Positions 44,787-53,123 of a stretch of 64,000 bases of DNA are shown here, one piece after another; within the stretch, counting starts at the first letter, position 1, and each line of letters begins with the position of its first letter. The stretch covers positions 186,001 to 250,000 of the forward strand of contig NZ_FOKA01000001.1 of NCBI RefSeq assembly GCF_900111925.1. Direction: 5' to 3'. This stretch comes from Cellulomonas marina. Lineage in GTDB: Bacteria; Actinomycetota; Actinomycetes; Actinomycetales; Cellulomonadaceae. Both the position numbers and the translations under genes were made by a program. The notes under the pieces were generated by a model. That model was not told the DNA's origin. It searched no databases and was given only the letters and a program-made list of their open reading frames with translations.

Positions 44787-45266
44787 GTGCCGATCCCCGA
44801 CTTCATCGTCGACCTGCGCGCCCAGGTCGGCCACCACCCCCTGTGGCTCTCCGGCGTGACGGCGGTGGTGCTGAGGGGCACGGGCGACAGGGCCGAGGTG
44901 CTCCTCGTGCGGCGGTCCGACGACGGCCGGTGGACGCCCGTCACCGGGATCATCGACCCGGGGGAGCAGCCGGCCGTGGCCGCCGAGCGCGAGGTGCTCG
45001 AGGAGGCGGACGTCGTCGCCGTCGCCGAGCGGCTCGTGCGCGTGCACGCCCTGCCGCCCATGACCTACGCGAACGGCGACCGCGCGCAGTACCTCGACCT
45101 GACGTTCCGCTGCCGGTGGGAGCGCGGCGAGCCCAGCCCGGCGGACGGCGAGAACACCGAGGCCGCCTTCTTCCGGCTCGACGCGCTGCCCCCGCTCGAC
45201 GACGAGATGCGCGGCCGCCTCGAGGCGGGCCTGAGCCAGGCGGAGGCCTGCGCGTTCGACCGCTGA
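44787..45266 (+). CDS. NUDIX hydrolase
   Basis: This 159-aa protein hydrolyses a nucleoside diphosphate linked to another moiety; the substrate is unknown. The NUDIX box is GIIDPGEQPAVAAEREVLEE followed by ADV, matching GX5EX7REUXEE, with Asp where Gly is usual near its end. The rest includes VLLVRRSDDGRWTPVTG at the N-terminal side and LDLTFRCRWERGEP. The start is leaderless GTG. It lies between tRNA-Lys and the flavin reductase gene, with a 112-nt gap to the latter. Confidence 0.9.
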   Translation: MPIPDFIVDLRAQVGHHPLWLSGVTAVVLRGTGDRAEVLLVRRSDDGRWTPVTGIIDPGEQPAVAAEREVLEEADVVAVAERLVRVHALPPMTYANGDRAQYLDLTFRCRWERGEPSPADGENTEAAFFRLDALPPLDDEMRGRLEAGLSQAEACAFDR

Positions 45267-45378
45267 GCCCCGCCGACGGGCGACGCCCCGCAGCGCGCGC
45301 GGCACGGGCACCGCCGGCACCAGGATGAGCGGCGGCGGAGGGACGGACGGGCCGTCGGGCCGCCGGGAGGGTGGATCC

Positions 45379-46980
45379 ATGGCGCAGCGAGCAGAGCAGG
45401 CGCAGAGCGGGCAGGGCGCCGAGGGCGGCGCCGGCGGAGGGGTCGGGGACGCGGGCGGCGACGTCCGCGAGGTCGACGTCGTCGTCATCGGCGCCGGCGC
45501 GATCGGCGAGAACGCCGCGGACCGCGCGAGCCGCACGGGCCTGTCGGTGGCCGTCGTGGAGGCCGAGCTCGTCGGCGGCGAGTGTTCCTACTGGGCCTGC
45601 ATGCCGTCGAAGGCGCTCCTGCGGCCCGGTGCCGCGGTGGCCGCGGCGAAGGCCGTGCCGGGAGCCGACGCGGCCGTGACGGGCGGCATCGACGCCGCCG
45701 CGGTCCTGGCCTACCGCGACGAGATCGCCTCGCACTACGACGACGCGAGCCAGGTCGAGTGGGTCGAGGGCGCGGGCCTGACCCTCCTGCGCGGGCACGC
45801 GCGGTTCACCGGCGAGCGGGAGCTCACCATCACGCACGACGGGACCACGCACGGCCTGCGGGCCCGGCACGCCGTCATCGTGTGCACCGGCTCCGTACCC
45901 ACGCTGCCGCCGGTCGACGGCCTGGCCGACGTCGACCCGTGGACGAGCCGCGACGCCACCTCCGCCAAGGAGGTCCCCGGCCGGCTCGCCATCATCGGCG
46001 GCGGTGTCGTGGGGGTCGAGATGGCCACCGCGTACGCCGAGCTCGGGTCGCAGGTGACGCTCCTCGTGCGCGGGGACCGCGTCCTCGCGCCGGCCGAGCC
46101 CTTCGCGAGCGAGCTGCTCGCCGACGCGCTGCGGGACCTCGGCGTCGAGCTGCTGCTCGGCGCGGAGACGCGGGCCGCGCGTCGGGCCGGCGGTGCGGTC
46201 GAGCTGGACGTCACCGGCCCGGACGGGGAGCGCACGCTCACGGTCGACCGCGTGCTCGTCGCCGCCGGGCGCCGGCCGGGGACGGCGGACCTGGGGCTGG
46301 AGACGATCGGGCTCGAGCCCGGCCGTGCGCTGGAGGTCGACGACGCGCTCCAGGTGACGGGCGTGGCCGGCGGCTGGCTGTTCGCCTGCGGGGACGTCAC
46401 CGACCGCACCCACACGACCCACCAGGGCAAGTACGACGCCCGTGTCGTCGGGGACGTCGTCGCCGCACGCTTCGCCTCCGGGTCGGGCGGTGCCGCCACG
46501 GACTCGAACACCGGCTCCGACGCGTCGTCCGGCGACGAGGAGCCGCCGCTCGCGCCGGCGCCCAGCGCCGAGGCGGAGCAGGGCGCCGGGCCCTGGAGCC
46601 GGTACCGCGCGACGGCGGACGCGCACGCGGTCCCGCAGGTCGTCTTCACGCACCCGGAGGTGGCGTGGGTCGGCCCGACGCAGGCCGAGGCCGAGGCGGC
46701 GGGCCTGCCCGTGCGCGCGATCTCCTACGACCTGTCCGCCGTCGCCGGGGCCAGCGTGCACGCGAAGGGCTACGTCGGCCGCGCGCAGGTGCTCGTCGAC
46801 ACCGAACGGCGCGTGCTGGTCGGCGCGACGTTCGTCGGGCCGGACGCGGGGGAGATGCTGCACGCCGCGACGATCGCGGTCGTCGGGGAGGTGCCGATCG
46901 ATCGCCTGTGGCACGCCGTGCCGTCCTACCCGACGGTCAGCGAGGTCTGGCTGCGCTTCCTGGAGTCCGCCGGCCTCTGA
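45379..46980 (+). CDS. FAD-dependent pyridine nucleotide-disulfide oxidoreductase
   Basis: This 533-aa flavoprotein resembles dihydrolipoyl dehydrogenase and mercuric reductase. FAD-binding VDVVVIGAGAIGENAADRAS precedes the redox pair Cys69-Cys74 in GGECSYWACMPSK. The NAD(P) site is RLAIIGGGVVGVEMATAYAE, and LFACGDVTDRTHTTHQGKYD is the second FAD segment. The dimerisation domain has VVFTHPEVAWVGPTQAEAE, but the usual HPHPT catalytic His is replaced (WHAVPSYPTVSEVW keeps a His). A 45-residue Ser/Asp/Pro insertion lies before it. The ATG at 45379 follows GGGAGGG; an ATG at 45325 lacks a ribosome site. Substrate unknown. Confidence 0.87.
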   Translation: MAQRAEQAQSGQGAEGGAGGGVGDAGGDVREVDVVVIGAGAIGENAADRASRTGLSVAVVEAELVGGECSYWACMPSKALLRPGAAVAAAKAVPGADAAVTGGIDAAAVLAYRDEIASHYDDASQVEWVEGAGLTLLRGHARFTGERELTITHDGTTHGLRARHAVIVCTGSVPTLPPVDGLADVDPWTSRDATSAKEVPGRLAIIGGGVVGVEMATAYAELGSQVTLLVRGDRVLAPAEPFASELLADALRDLGVELLLGAETRAARRAGGAVELDVTGPDGERTLTVDRVLVAAGRRPGTADLGLETIGLEPGRALEVDDALQVTGVAGGWLFACGDVTDRTHTTHQGKYDARVVGDVVAARFASGSGGAATDSNTGSDASSGDEEPPLAPAPSAEAEQGAGPWSRYRATADAHAVPQVVFTHPEVAWVGPTQAEAEAAGLPVRAISYDLSAVAGASVHAKGYVGRAQVLVDTERRVLVGATFVGPDAGEMLHAATIAVVGEVPIDRLWHAVPSYPTVSEVWLRFLESAGL

Positions 46981-47021
46981 GCGGCCGTCCCGGGACCGGG
47001 AGCACCGGCGCCGGACGCACC

Positions 47022-47052
47022 GAGGGGCCCGACCGTGACGGTCGGGCCCCTC
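47022..47052. terminator. Bidirectional hairpin terminator
   Basis: A stem of at least 13 bp (47022-47034 with 47040-47052) and a 5-nt loop separates the convergent flavin reductase and binding-protein genes. Confidence 0.85.
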
Positions 47053-47099
47053 CTGGCGTGCGCGGCCGGTACGGGCCGCGGTGGGCGACGGCCCGGGCG

Positions 47100-48098
47100 T
47101 CAGCCCCGGTCGGCGAGCGCCGCGTCGGAGGACAGGACCAGGCCCATCGCCGCCTCGCCCTGGCGCACGGCCGTGGCGATGAGCGCGAAGTCGTAGGAGC
47201 TGAACTCGAGGGCCAGCCCGTACGTCTCCTCCAGGCCCTGGCCGCAGAACGGGCGCTCCGGGCACTCCGGCGGACCGGCCAGGCTGATGCCGCCGGCGCA
47301 GGCCTCCGCGACGTCCGACAGCGTCTCGACGCCGTACTGCTCGGCGAACGCCTGCGTGACGGCGAAGGCGTTCTGGTCCTGCGCGGCCGACGGCGTGCCC
47401 ACCACGAGCTGCGACTGCTCGGCCAGCGGGGTGAGGGCGGCCATCGTCTCGTCGATGTCCGGCGTCGCGACGGGCTCGGCGTCGGCGCCGTTGATGCTGC
47501 CGTTGAGGAACTCGGCGAGCGTCGCGGCGTACTCCGGCACCACGGACAGCGTCCCGTCCTGCAGCGCCGGCAGGTAGGTCTCGCGGTTGCCGATCTGCTG
47601 CACGCTCGGCTCGAAGCCGGCCGAGCGCAGCACCGCGGCGTAGATCTCGGCGAGCGTCGCGCTCTCGGTGAAGTTGCCCGCGCCGATGACGACCGGGCCG
47701 GACCCCGTCGCGGAGGCGGCCGCCAGGCCCTCGGCCTCGACGAACGCCGCGGCCACCTCGCTCGGCGTCTGGCGGTCGACGTCCACCTGCGCGTTGAGCT
47801 CGATCAGCCCCTCCGTGTCGAGCGCCGCGCCGACGGCGTCGAGCAGCTCGACCATCGACGGGTTGGCGGCGACGGCCGCCGCGTTGAACGCGGCCACGAT
47901 GTTGTCGGCGTTCTGCAGCTGCTGGTCGTCCTCGAGGGCGACCAGCTGCTCGCCGGCGACGGGCTCGCAGACGGTGCCGCCGGCGGAGCCGGAGGAGGTG
48001 GGGGCCGCTTCACCACCGCCGGACCCGGGGTCGCCGCAGGCGGCGAGCAGCAGGCCGGTGGCGGCCGCGAGGGCCAGGAGCGTCGGACGACGGCGCAT
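47100..48098 (-). CDS. Osmoprotectant-type ABC binding lipoprotein, circularly permuted
   Basis: This 332-aa lipoprotein (lipobox LAAC, Cys21) is the substrate-binding part of a glycine betaine/choline-type importer. The order of its segments is unusual. Residues 45-124 (LVALEDDQQLQNADNIVAAF to DVDRQTPSEVAAAFVEAEGL) match what is normally the C-terminal end of this family. Residues 134-332 (VVIGAGNFTESATLAEIYAA to SSDAALADRG) match the normal N-terminal and middle parts. Joining ALADRG to LVALEDD would restore the usual order, so the gene looks circularly permuted, with a Gly/Ser/Ala linker at 125-134. AAGGAG precedes the ATG at 48098. It ends the permease operon. Confidence 0.85.
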   Translation of the reverse strand: MRRRPTLLALAAATGLLLAACGDPGSGGGEAAPTSSGSAGGTVCEPVAGEQLVALEDDQQLQNADNIVAAFNAAAVAANPSMVELLDAVGAALDTEGLIELNAQVDVDRQTPSEVAAAFVEAEGLAAASATGSGPVVIGAGNFTESATLAEIYAAVLRSAGFEPSVQQIGNRETYLPALQDGTLSVVPEYAATLAEFLNGSINGADAEPVATPDIDETMAALTPLAEQSQLVVGTPSAAQDQNAFAVTQAFAEQYGVETLSDVAEACAGGISLAGPPECPERPFCGQGLEETYGLALEFSSYDFALIATAVRQGEAAMGLVLSSDAALADRG

Positions 48099-48179
48099 GG
48101 GTTCTCCTTGGGGGCGAGCGGCGTGGTCTGCGCGGGCTCGGGGTGGGGGACCGGGGGACATTGGACCGTCGGGGCCGGG

Positions 48180-48941
48180 TCAGGGCAACCTCTGGACCCC
48201 TGCGACGGCGGGACCGTCACCGGACCGTGACCTGCGGCGACGGGAGGGGCGACCGGCGGTGGTGCGGCGGGCGGCGTCGCGCAGCCGCAGCCCGCGGGGG
48301 CTGGCGACGCGTTGCAGGAGGGCGAGGACGAGCTCGGCCAGGAGGCACAGCCCGGCGACGAGGAGCCCGCCCGCGACGACCTGCCCGTAGCGCTGCAGCC
48401 CGAACCCCGTGACGACGACCGTGCCGAGGCTACGGCCGCCGACGAGCGCGGCGAGCGGCACGGTGGCGATGACCTGCACGACCGCGGTGCGCAGGCCCGC
48501 GGCGACGAGCGGCACCGCCAGCGGCAGCTCCACCTGGCGCAGCACCTGCCACCGCGACAGGCCGGTGCCGCGGGCGGCGTCGCGCACGGCCGGGTCCACC
48601 CCCGCGATGCCCGTGACGGTGTTGGCCAGCACGGGGGGCGCCGCGAACACGGCGCACGCGAGCACCGTGGCGGTCGAGCCGAACAGGCCGCTCGCGGCCA
48701 GGAGCGTCAGCAGCGCCAACGTGGGCAGCGCGCGCGTGGTGTTGGACACGACGACCCCGACGGTGGCACCCGCCCGCAGGTGCCCGAGCCACAGCCCCAG
48801 CGGCAGCGCGACCGCGGTGCCGAGCAGGACCGCCAGCGCCGTGACGGTCAGGTGCGTGGCGGTCAGCTCCAGCACGCCGTTGCGACCCGTCCAGTTCAGC
48901 GGGTCGTTGAGCCAGCGCAGCGCCTCGGCGACGGTGTCCAC
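48180..48941 (-). CDS. ABC transporter permease (osmoprotectant type)
   Basis: This 253-aa integral membrane permease has about six helices and the EAA-like loop DPAVRDAARGTGLSRWQVLR followed by QVELPLAVPLVAAGLR, which contacts the ATPase. It resembles OpuCB/ProW. The start is GTG at 48941, three bases after the upstream permease stop. The C-terminal 40 residues are a basic tail (RRRRSRSGDG) beyond the usual length. It pairs with the other permease to form the channel. Confidence 0.88.
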   Translation of the reverse strand: MDTVAEALRWLNDPLNWTGRNGVLELTATHLTVTALAVLLGTAVALPLGLWLGHLRAGATVGVVVSNTTRALPTLALLTLLAASGLFGSTATVLACAVFAAPPVLANTVTGIAGVDPAVRDAARGTGLSRWQVLRQVELPLAVPLVAAGLRTAVVQVIATVPLAALVGGRSLGTVVVTGFGLQRYGQVVAGGLLVAGLCLLAELVLALLQRVASPRGLRLRDAARRTTAGRPSRRRRSRSGDGPAVAGVQRLP

Positions 48942-48944
48942 GGC

Positions 48945-49661
48945 CTAGGCCCCCCGGCCCGCGCGCGCCCACGGCGTGACCGCCCGCCCGACGCCGGCCA
49001 GCAGCAGGTCCAGGACGAACGCGAGGAGCAGGCAGAGCACCGTCGCCGTCATCACCTCCGCGTGGTAGCTGCTGCGGAACCCGCGGAACAGGAGCTGGCC
49101 CAGGCCCCCGTACCCGACGACGACGCCGACGGTGGTGAGCGCCACCGTCGTCACGGTCGCCTGCCGCAGGCCGGTCACGACGCTGGGCAGGGCGTGCGGC
49201 AGCTCGACCGTGAGCAGCAGGCGCAGCCGCCCGTAGCCCATCCCGCGCGCCGCGTCCGTCACGGCGGGGTCGACGCCCTGCAGCCCGACGAGCGCGTTGC
49301 GCACCAGCACGAGCAGCGCGTACACGACGAGCCCGATGAGGACGGTCGTGCGGCCGATCCCGGTGTAGGGGGCGAGCACCGCGAACAGCGCCAGCGACGG
49401 GATCGTGTAGAGCACGCCCGTCGTCCCCAGCAGCGGAGCGGCGAGCCGGGGCCGCAGGTGCGCCAGCGCCGCGAGCGGCAGCGCGACGACCGCCGCGACC
49501 AGGACCGCCTGGACCGTCAGGGAGGTGTGCTGCGCGAGCGCCGCGAGCACGTCCGTCCGGTTGGCCTGCAGGTACTCCCAGGAGAACCAGGGGTTGCCGG
49601 GCGGCCCGCCCTCGGCCGCGCGGAGGCGACCGGGGAGCTCCGCGAGCGCGCGTGTCTGCAC
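48945..49661 (-). CDS. ABC transporter permease (osmoprotectant type)
   Basis: This 238-aa permease is similar to OpuCB/OpuCD. The N terminus is VQTRALAELPGRL, then a first helix around ALAQHTSLTVQAVLVAAVVA. The EAA-like loop is DPAVTDAARGMGYGRLRLLL then VELPHALPSVVTGLR. The GTG at 49661 is supported by a leaderless TACGGT box 6 nt upstream; the open frame extends to 49715. It ends in TAG. The promoter faces that of the ATPase gene. Confidence 0.87.
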   Translation of the reverse strand: MQTRALAELPGRLRAAEGGPPGNPWFSWEYLQANRTDVLAALAQHTSLTVQAVLVAAVVALPLAALAHLRPRLAAPLLGTTGVLYTIPSLALFAVLAPYTGIGRTTVLIGLVVYALLVLVRNALVGLQGVDPAVTDAARGMGYGRLRLLLTVELPHALPSVVTGLRQATVTTVALTTVGVVVGYGGLGQLLFRGFRSSYHAEVMTATVLCLLLAFVLDLLLAGVGRAVTPWARAGRGA

Positions 49662-49667
49662 GCGCCG

Positions 49668-49673
49668 ACCGTA
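49668..49673 (-). promoter_or_regulatory. Putative -10 box TACGGT for permease operon, leaderless
   Basis: On the minus strand TACGGT ends 6 nt before the GTG at 49661. It lies 73 bp from the facing box of the ATPase gene, so one regulator site between them could control both arms. Confidence 0.5.
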
Positions 49674-49746
49674 CCGGCGGCCCCCGACACGCGCCGCCGC
49701 ACGCCGCGCGGCCACGTGCTGACCGGCGCCGCTCGCCCGCAGCGGC

Positions 49747-49752
49747 TAGCGT
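49747..49752 (+). promoter_or_regulatory. Putative -10 box TAGCGT for ATPase gene, leaderless
   Basis: TAGCGT ends 7 nt before the GTG at 49760. No ribosome site is seen. Confidence 0.5.
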
Positions 49753-49759
49753 CCCGGAC

Positions 49760-50848
49760 GTGGCAGCCACCCACGCCCCCGACGCGCCCCGCGACCGTGC
49801 CCGCACCGCCGGGGACGACGACGGGGCGGTGATCCGCTTCGACCACGTCCACAAGGCGTACGACGAGTCGGCCCCCGCCCGGCGCGGGCGCGACGACCGA
49901 CCGGCCACCGGCGCCGCGGTCGACGACCTGTCCTTCTCGGTGCGGCGCGGCGAGCTCCTGGCCGTCGTCGGGCCGTCCGGGTGCGGGAAGTCCACGACGC
50001 TGCGGATGGCCAACCGGCTGGTGGAGCCGACGTCCGGCCGGATCTTCCTCGACGGCGAGGACGTCACTCAGGTCGACCCCGTGGCGCTGCGCCGGCGCAT
50101 CGGCTACGTGATCCAGGAGGTCGGGCTCTTCCCGCACCGCACCGTCGGGCAGAACGTCGGCACCGTGCCCCGGCTGCTCGGCTGGGACCGCGCCCGGACC
50201 ACCGCCCGCACCGCGGAGCTGCTCGGGCTCGTGGGGCTGGACCCCGCGCGGTACGCGCGGCGCTACCCCCACCAGCTCTCCGGCGGGGAGCGCCAGCGCG
50301 TGGGCGTGGCGCGGGCGCTCGCCGGGGGCCCGCCCGTGCTCCTCATGGACGAGCCGTTCGGCGCGGTCGACCCCGTCGGCCGGCGCCGGCTCCAGAACGA
50401 GTTCCTGCGCGTGCACCGCGAGCTGGGCACGACCGTCATGCTCGTCACGCACGACGTCGACGAGGCCGTGCGCCTGGCCGACCGGGTGCTCGTGCTGAGC
50501 CGCGGCGCGCACGTCGAGCAGCTCGCCGGGCCGCTCGAGGTCGTGGCGCGGCCGGCGTCGCCGGCGGTGGCCGACCTCGTCGGCGGGGGTCGCACGACGC
50601 GCCTCCTCGGGCTCGGCGGGCTGGACCGTCGTGACCTGTGGCCCCTCACCGCCGCGGACGCCGACGCCCCCCGCGTGCCGCTGACGGCCGACCTCGGGGA
50701 GGTGCTGGCCGAGCTCGTCGGGGCCCCGGCCGGGCGCGTGGTGCTCACCGACGGAGGCCGCGATGCCGGCGCCGCCGACGCCACGGTGCTGCTCACCGGC
50801 CTCCGGCGTCTGGTGGATCACACCCCGCGCGACGGTGCCGTCGCCTAG
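49760..50848 (+). CDS. ABC transporter ATP-binding protein (osmoprotectant type)
   Basis: This is a 362-aa ATPase of the ProV/OpuCA type that drives the importer coded divergently at 47-49.7 kb. Walker A is VVGPSGCGKSTTLRM, the Q-loop is YVIQEVGLFPHRTVGQNVG, the signature is LSGGERQRVGVARAL and Walker B is PPVLLMDEPFGAVDPVGR. The region after residue 260 lacks obvious CBS domains. An Arg/Asp-rich insertion lies near residue 40. Placing the ATPase on the opposite strand from its permeases is unusual for this transporter family. It ends in TAG. Confidence 0.88.
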   Translation: MAATHAPDAPRDRARTAGDDDGAVIRFDHVHKAYDESAPARRGRDDRPATGAAVDDLSFSVRRGELLAVVGPSGCGKSTTLRMANRLVEPTSGRIFLDGEDVTQVDPVALRRRIGYVIQEVGLFPHRTVGQNVGTVPRLLGWDRARTTARTAELLGLVGLDPARYARRYPHQLSGGERQRVGVARALAGGPPVLLMDEPFGAVDPVGRRRLQNEFLRVHRELGTTVMLVTHDVDEAVRLADRVLVLSRGAHVEQLAGPLEVVARPASPAVADLVGGGRTTRLLGLGGLDRRDLWPLTAADADAPRVPLTADLGEVLAELVGAPAGRVVLTDGGRDAGAADATVLLTGLRRLVDHTPRDGAVA

Positions 50849-50851
50849 TGT
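50846..50851 (+). promoter_or_regulatory. Putative -10 box TAGTGT, leaderless start
   Basis: TAGTGT overlaps the stop of the ATPase gene and ends 7 nt before the GTG at 50859. Confidence 0.45.
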
Positions 50852-50858
50852 CACCCGC

Positions 50859-51803
50859 GTGAGCACCCCGACCGCGCGCATCGCCCTGGCGACCTGCGCC
50901 GAGCTGCCCGACCTCGACCCCGACGACCTGCCCCTCGTCGCCGCGCTGGCGGAGCGCGGCGTGAGCGCGGAGCCGGTCGTGTGGGACGACCCGACCGTCG
51001 ACTGGGGCACGTACCCGGCCGTGCTGCTGCGCTCGACGTGGGACTACAGCGACCGGCCGCAGCAGTTCGCGGAGTGGATCCGCCGGGTCGACAGGACGAG
51101 CACGCTGCTCAACCCCGCCGCGGCGGTGACCTGGAACATCGACAAGACGTACCTGCGCGCGCTGGAGGGCGCGGGGCTGCCCATCGTGCCGACGATCTGG
51201 CTCGACCCCGAGCGGCAGATGGACTCGCGCGCCATCCACACGCGGTTCCCGGCCTTCGGCGACTTCGTCATCAAGCCGACCGTCAGCGCCGGCTCGCGGG
51301 ACACGGGCCGCTACGTGGCGGGGGAGACGCAGTCCCGCTCCCTGGCGATCATGCACGCCAAGAACCTGCTCGGCGTGGGCCGCTGGGTGATGCTGCAGCG
51401 CTACCTCGCGGGCGTCGACACGGTGGGGGAGACGGCGGTCGTGTTCATCGACGGCCAGCTCAGCCACTCCGTGCGCAAGACGCCGGCGCTGGCCGGCCCG
51501 TACCGCAAGGGCGAGAGCGACGAGGGCCCCTTCCACCGCGAGGGCGTGCAGGCGGACGCGACCGCCTCGGAGGCCGAGCTCTCGCTGGCCCAGCGCGTGG
51601 TCGACGCGCTGCCCGGGCTGGTGCCGGGCGTCGACCATCCGCTGCTGTACGCCCGCGTCGACATGGTGCCGGACGACCAGGGCCGCCCTGTCGTCCTCGA
51701 GCTCGAGGTCATCGAGCCGTCCCTGTTCTTCGCGCACGGCCCGGGCGCGGTGGAGGCGTTCGCCGACGCCCTCGTCGCCCGCCTGCGCCCGTCGGGTGCG
51801 TGA
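50859..51803 (+). CDS. ATP-grasp domain protein
   Basis: This 314-aa protein has the ATP-grasp fold, joining a carboxylate to an amine or thiol via acyl phosphate. VLLRSTWDYSDRPQQFAEWI precedes the fold; WNIDKTYLRALEGAGLPIVP begins it; FVIKPTVSAGSRDTGRY holds the nucleotide-binding Lys; and ARVDMVPDDQGRPVVLELEV then EPSLFF supplies the metal-binding acidic residues. Similar stand-alone proteins are common in actinobacteria but none has a firm substrate to my knowledge. No peptide-synthesis neighbours are present. Start is leaderless GTG, 8 nt after the previous stop. Confidence 0.82.
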   Translation: MSTPTARIALATCAELPDLDPDDLPLVAALAERGVSAEPVVWDDPTVDWGTYPAVLLRSTWDYSDRPQQFAEWIRRVDRTSTLLNPAAAVTWNIDKTYLRALEGAGLPIVPTIWLDPERQMDSRAIHTRFPAFGDFVIKPTVSAGSRDTGRYVAGETQSRSLAIMHAKNLLGVGRWVMLQRYLAGVDTVGETAVVFIDGQLSHSVRKTPALAGPYRKGESDEGPFHREGVQADATASEAELSLAQRVVDALPGLVPGVDHPLLYARVDMVPDDQGRPVVLELEVIEPSLFFAHGPGAVEAFADALVARLRPSGA

Positions 51804-51857
51804 GCACGCCGCGCACCCGCTAGACTCCTCGTCGGCCCGGGCTCGCCCGGGGCCGTG

Positions 51858-51933
51858 GTGGCTATAGCTCAGCAGGTAGAGCACCTGGTTGTGGTCCAGG
51901 GGGTCGCGGGTTCAAGTCCCGTTAGCCACCCCA
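51858..51933 (+). tRNA. tRNA-His (anticodon GUG), CCA encoded
   Basis: The acceptor is GTGGCTA/TAGCCAC with a C discriminator at 51930 and an encoded CCA at 51931-51933. The anticodon stem CCTGG/CCAGG has loop TTGTGGT (anticodon GTG). A G at 51857 supplies the extra G-1 that pairs with C73. It is the only tRNA here with CCA encoded. Confidence 0.97.
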
Positions 51934-51935
51934 GC

Positions 51936-51983
51936 ACGACGAGAGGCGCCGCTCCCCGGTCGGGGTGCGGCGCCTCTCGTCGT
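51936..51983. terminator. Bidirectional terminator of tRNA-His and orn
   Basis: A perfect 17-bp stem (51936-51952 with 51967-51983) encloses a 14-nt loop that itself can pair. It starts 2 nt after the tRNA CCA and ends 8 nt before the minus-strand orn stop. Confidence 0.85.
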
Positions 51984-51990
51984 CGGCCGG

Positions 51991-52716
51991 TCAGCCGGGC
52001 GTCGCGCCGTTTCGGGACGGCGTGGCGGGACGGCGGCTGGGCAGCGCCGACGTGGCGACGACGCCCTGCGCGACGGCACGGGCCTGCGCCGACGTCGGAC
52101 CCGGCTGCGGGACCATGAGCGCCTGCCGGTAGTAGCGCAGCTCGTCGATGCTCTCGAGGATGTCGGCGAGGGCCCGGTGCCCGCCGGTCTTCTCGGGGGA
52201 GGCGTAGTACACGCGCGGGTACCAGCGCCGGGCCAGCTCCTTGATCGACGACACGTCGATGATCCGGTAGTGCAGGTGCCCGACGAGGGCCGGCATGTCG
52301 CGGTCGAGGAAACCCTTGTCCGTGCCGACGGAGTTGCCGGCCAGCGGCGCCTTGCGCGGCTCGGGGACCCACGTGCGGACGTACTCCAGGACGATGCGCT
52401 CGGCCTCCTCGAGGGTCGTCCCGCCCGGCAGCTCCTCGAGCAGCCCCGAGGTGGTGTGCATCTGCCGGACGTAGTCGCCCATCTGCGCCAGCGCGGCCTC
52501 CGGCGGCGCGACGACGACGTCGACGCCCTCGCCCAGGACGTTGAGCTCGGAGTCCGTCACCACAGCCGCGACCTCGACGAGCGCGTCGGCCGCGAGGTCG
52601 AGCCCCGTCATCTCGCAGTCGATCCACACGATCCGGTCGTTGCCCGACGAGGCGTGGGGCGCGGTGCTGGCCGGGGGCGTGCTGCTGGCGGTGCTGGCGT
52701 CGCTGCTGGCGGTCAC
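51991..52716 (-). CDS. orn: Oligoribonuclease
   Basis: Orn is the DEDDh 3'-5' exonuclease that degrades RNA dinucleotides, including pGpG from c-di-GMP turnover, which links it to the EAL protein at 29-31.6 kb. The 241-aa protein has IVWIDCEMTGLD, LAGNSVGTDKGFLDRDMPAL and ASPEKTGGHRALADILESI, which supply the DEDDh residues. N- and C-terminal extensions of about 25 and 35 residues (Ser/Thr/Ala-rich) go beyond the usual 180-200 aa. GTG at 52716 is set by TACGCT ending 6 nt upstream. Confidence 0.95.
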   Translation of the reverse strand: MTASSDASTASSTPPASTAPHASSGNDRIVWIDCEMTGLDLAADALVEVAAVVTDSELNVLGEGVDVVVAPPEAALAQMGDYVRQMHTTSGLLEELPGGTTLEEAERIVLEYVRTWVPEPRKAPLAGNSVGTDKGFLDRDMPALVGHLHYRIIDVSSIKELARRWYPRVYYASPEKTGGHRALADILESIDELRYYRQALMVPQPGPTSAQARAVAQGVVATSALPSRRPATPSRNGATPG

Positions 52717-52722
52717 GGGGAG

Positions 52723-52728
52723 AGCGTA
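52723..52728 (-). promoter_or_regulatory. Putative -10 box TACGCT for orn, leaderless
   Basis: On the minus strand TACGCT ends 6 nt before the GTG at 52716. Confidence 0.5.
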
Positions 52729-52889
52729 CGGGCGCACCCCGGCCGTCCTCCTGCGGGAGCGCCGGTGCGCGGGCACGCCGACGGGCGGCACCACCCGTGA
52801 GGGGTTGGTGCCGCCCGTCCCGCGTGGTGCGCGGCCGCCCGGTGCGTGGGCCCGGTGCGTGGGCCGGTGCGTGGGCCGGGGGCCGCGGC

Positions 52890-53123
52890 TCAGAGCCGGG
52901 CGAGCCCGGCCGTGGCCGGCGCCGACCCCGCGTGCTCGGCGAGGAACCGCGCGAGCTCGTCGTGGTCGAGCCCCGCCCCGGCCTCGTCGGCCGTCCGTCG
53001 CTCCGCCGCGCGGGCCGCGGCCTGACGACGGACCTGCTCCTGCCGGAGCCGGGCGACCTGGCTGCGGGCGACCCGCTCGGCGTGCTCCGCGCGTGCCAGC
53101 GCGATGAGCTGCTCGGGATGCAT
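52890..53123 (-). CDS. Small charged helical protein, unknown function
   Basis: This is a 77-aa protein starting MHPEQLIALARAEHAERVAR. It is rich in Ala, Arg, Glu and Gln and is predicted to be mostly one long helix, possibly a coiled coil (residues 8-50). There is no cysteine, membrane segment or known domain. GAGAGGGGGAACC upstream is a good ribosome site and fixes the ATG at 53123; longer frames to 53258 look like low-complexity leader. I do not recognise a family. Upstream of it, 53124-53373 holds no other gene. Confidence 0.6.
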   Translation of the reverse strand: MHPEQLIALARAEHAERVARSQVARLRQEQVRRQAAARAAERRTADEAGAGLDHDELARFLAEHAGSAPATAGLARL

